From contig PMHV01000049.1 of assembly GCA_003156805.1 (NCBI GenBank), positions 1 through 32,784 of the forward strand: DNA of 32,784 nt. The letters are read 5' to 3'. The first letter of the stretch is position 1, and every line of letters starts with the position of its first letter. The position numbers and the translations under genes are program-made. Source of the stretch: Acidobacteriaceae bacterium. Its GTDB lineage: Bacteria > Acidobacteriota > Terriglobia > Terriglobales > Acidobacteriaceae. The notes beneath the pieces are model-generated. The model searched no databases. It had not been told where the DNA came from and saw only the letters and a list, made by a program, of their open reading frames with translations. Shown piece by piece: positions 31,335 through 32,784 of the stretch.

Positions 31335-31599
31335 GTCGCCCCTCGAGTGCCCGTTCCTGCTTCCTGTGCTCGGCCCAGTCCGCCGTCAGCGGCTTGCCTC
31401 CTGGCGTGCGCTTGAGGATGCCGCGCCCGCGCTTGATGAGCGCCGCGGTCATAGGTTTGAGAAGGATTCCCTCCGGTGTCGCTTGAACCACGGCCTTGGT
31501 CCCGTCCTCGATGTCGAATTGCTTGCGCAGGCGAAGCGGGATGACGACCTGCCCCTTCGTCGTGAACCATACGGTTTCGAGCTTCTCAGTCGTACTCAT
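31324..31599 (-). CDS. vapB: AbrB/SpoVT-type antitoxin
   Basis: The 91-residue protein begins MSTTEKLETVWFTTKGQVVIPLRLRKQFDIEDGTKAVVQ, a swapped-hairpin AbrB DNA-binding domain with the typical TTKGQVVIP core. The C-terminal part should neutralise the PIN toxin. The ATG at 31599 is chosen over the longer open frame because the domain starts there and a promoter ends seven bases before it. It overlaps vapC by 11 bases. Confidence 0.9.
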   Translation of the reverse strand: MSTTEKLETVWFTTKGQVVIPLRLRKQFDIEDGTKAVVQATPEGILLKPMTAALIKRGRGILKRTPGGKPLTADWAEHRKQERALEGRHAG

Positions 31600-31606
31600 G
31601 TGTCTA

Positions 31607-31640
31607 AGTATGACATAGCCTACAAAGTCCGTCAATATAT
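31607..31640 (-). promoter_or_regulatory. vapBC-2 promoter with overlapping small palindrome
   Basis: On the minus strand TTGACG, a 17-base spacer and CATACT are followed seven bases later by the ATG. TATGTCATA (TATG-T-CATA) overlaps the -10 (31609-31617) and is a likely antitoxin site. The predicted RNA would be leaderless or nearly so. Confidence 0.55.
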
Positions 31641-31719
31641 CAGAAGTAAGATTATTGCTTTGTGGGAGGAGTCTCGCAGCAATACCAAACGCTCTTTGCA
31701 AGAGCGGGATTCCGCGGAC

Positions 31720-31738
31720 GGGGGCTGGTCCATCTTTG
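31720..31738 (+). repeat. 19-bp dispersed word, copy 3
   Basis: GGGGGCTGGTCCATCTTTG; one base differs from copy 2 at 30729-30747. Confidence 0.7.
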
Positions 31739-31775
31739 TACCGCGACGACTGGGACACTACGAACGCAAAAGCGA

Positions 31776-31800
31776 AAGCCCCGAGATTGACTCGGGGCTT
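31776..31800 (-). terminator. probable intrinsic terminator
   Basis: A perfect 10-bp stem (AAGCCCCGAG, 31776-31785, pairing with 31791-31800) with a 5-base loop. On the minus strand it is followed by TTCGCTTTTGCG, a moderate U-rich tail. It could end leftward transcription coming from rpoD, 480 bases upstream. Confidence 0.5.
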
Positions 31801-31910
31801 CCGCACTGAACACCGTTCGCCAAACACTCAGTGGTACTGGACGATGCCTGTCAACTCCAATCGTGCCAGGCAAGACGATCAGGTCAACGGCATTCGCCTT
31901 ATGACGCGAA

Positions 31911-31953
31911 AGGCAGGTTCCTCACTGGGCCTTCGGCCCGATTCGGAATGACA
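31911..31953 (-). repeat. diverged copy of the dispersed repeat
   Basis: GCAGGTTCCTCACTGGGCC...CGGAATGACA has the same kind of ends (GGAATGACA versus GGATGACA) and an internal hairpin GGGCC-TTC-GGCCC. Confidence 0.5.
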
Positions 31954-32194
31954 GTGTATGGAGGGGTTCGAGTAACATCAGAGGATGAAGGAACCCTTAG
32001 TTGCTGAAAGCCACTCGAACGCGATGACCAGGCGTCGTCTAGTGCTATTGCACAATCCTCCAAACGACCCTGTTGCGTAATCGATTATATTTCGCGCCTG
32101 AATGCATCTCACGGCCGAGAAACGAAATATTTTGATCCCGGATGCCGATTCGGGAAATACAAGAGCCCGCCCGCGCATACGTCCTAGGCGCTGC

Positions 32195-32281
32195 TAGGGA
32201 TCCTTCGACTCCGCAGAACGATTCGCGTTCGCGAATCGCTCTGCTGCGCTCAGGATGACAAGTCTCCGCTCAGGATGACAA
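32195..32281 (-). repeat. dispersed repeat copy with internal hairpin beside rpoD
   Basis: On the minus strand it begins TTGTCATCCTGAGCGGAG, repeats TTGTCATCCTGAGCG 21 bases on, and ends GTCGAAGGATCCCTA. The centre is a long hairpin (GCAGA-A-CGATTCGCG pairing with CGCGAATCG-C-TCTGC). It starts three bases from the rpoD stop and may serve as its 3' hairpin. Confidence 0.75.
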
Positions 32282-32283
32282 AC

Positions 32284-32784
32284 CTAATCCCTTACGCCAT
32301 CCATGAAGGCCCGCAGCTTGCGGGAGCGCGAGGGGTGGCGGAGTTTGCGCAGGGCTTTGGCTTCGATTTGGCGGATGCGTTCGCGGGTTACGGCGAACGA
32401 CTGGCCGACTTCTTCGAGAGTGTGCTCGCTGCCGTCTTCGAGGCCGAAGCGCATCTTGATGACTTTTTCTTCGCGCGGGGTGAGCGTGCGCAGGACTTGG
32501 CCGGTCTGGTCCTTGAGGTTGACGTTGATCACGGCTTCGGCGGGCGAGACTACGGCGCGGTCTTCGATGAAGTCGCCGAGATGCGAATCTTCTTCTTCGC
32601 CGATCGGGGTTTCGAGTGAGATCGGCTCTTGCGCGATCTTGAGCACTTTGCGCACTTTGGCTACGGGAATATCCATGCGCTTGGCGATTTCTTCCGAGGT
32701 AGGCTCGCGTCCGAGTTCCTGCACCAGTTGGCGCGAGGTGCGGATGAGCTTGTTGATGGTTTCGATCATGTGCACCGGAATGCG
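32284..32784 (-). CDS. rpoD: primary RNA polymerase sigma factor, C-terminal part
   Basis: The frame is open to the right edge, so the N-terminal regions are outside the window; 166 residues remain. They cover sigma region 3 ([35 protein letters not shown]), 4.1 ([44 protein letters not shown]) and the 4.2 helix-turn-helix that reads the -35 box ([19 protein letters not shown]). The wording is that of the housekeeping sigma-70, which fits the TTGACA-type boxes seen in the window. The dispersed repeat hairpin follows the stop at once. Confidence 0.97.
   Translation of the reverse strand, partial: RIPVHMIETINKLIRTSRQLVQELGREPTSEEIAKRMDIPVAKVRKVLKIAQEPISLETPIGEEEDSHLGDFIEDRAVVSPAEAVINVNLKDQTGQVLRTLTPREEKVIKMRFGLEDGSEHTLEEVGQSFAVTRERIRQIEAKALRKLRHPSRSRKLRAFMDGVRD

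Larger units (their letters stand above)
31600..32283. other. repeat-rich region between rpoD and vapBC
   Basis: About 684 bases without a gene. It holds the vapB promoter, copy 3 of the 19-bp word (31720-31738), a strong hairpin (31776-31800), a partial dispersed repeat (31911-31953) and a full dispersed repeat next to rpoD (32195-32281). Nothing is recognised at 31960-32190. Confidence 0.6.

Overview
The window looks like chromosome of a Gram-negative, GC-rich bacterium, most likely an acidobacterium (Terriglobia/Koribacter-like). This is an inference from gene content: LpxI-type lipid A synthesis beside a Gfo/Idh dehydrogenase, TonB, TatA, DinB-like and DUF4097 proteins, many toxin-antitoxin genes, and abundant short word-like intergenic repeats. 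No rRNA, tRNA or CRISPR array was found.

Layout. 1-477: 3' end of kbl. 522-5204 (minus): M48 protease, pyrC-pyrB, and a zinc-ribbon membrane protein. 5253-9628 (minus): a compact cluster in which a small membrane protein, miaA and a secreted GH3/NagZ-type glycosidase precede two tandem paralogous exported proteins of unknown function; overlaps and Shine-Dalgarno (SD) sites inside preceding stop codons suggest coupling. 10265-12536 (plus): a RelB-ParE-like pair with a frameshifted toxin, a DUF4097 beta-repeat protein, and a VapBC pair with a two-site operator. 12607-18438 (minus): TonB, then the lipid A/envelope group fabZ-lpxA-lpxI-Gfo/Idh (possible gnnA), interrupted by a DinB-like gene and an orphan higA. 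18524-24517: M20 peptidase, tatA, maf, lepA and dnaB. 24518-32283: an accessory island between dnaB and rpoD with a PD-(D/E)XK nuclease, a structured non-coding stretch, a caspase-like conflict system, an IS1595-family element, a second VapBC and several repeat families. 32284-32784: C-terminal part of the primary sigma factor.

Main discovery. At 26423-30700 a two-gene operon encodes an EACC1-like small protein followed by a caspase-like protease whose single long chain carried a caspase domain, a three-copy 48-residue coiled-coil repeat and two C-terminal membrane helices. A 2331-bp IS1595-family insertion (25-bp perfect inverted repeats, 8-bp target duplication CAATGTAG) splits it exactly between the protease and the coiled-coil/membrane half. 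Removing the element and one target copy restores one 529-residue reading frame. The element carries a transposase and two passenger genes.

Second discovery. At least six arrays of exact 7-bp words and one 8-bp-word array are scattered through the window. Several form inverted pairs of arms. One 111-bp inverted element lies in frame inside maf and adds about 37 codons, much like the protein-invading palindromic elements known from Rickettsia.
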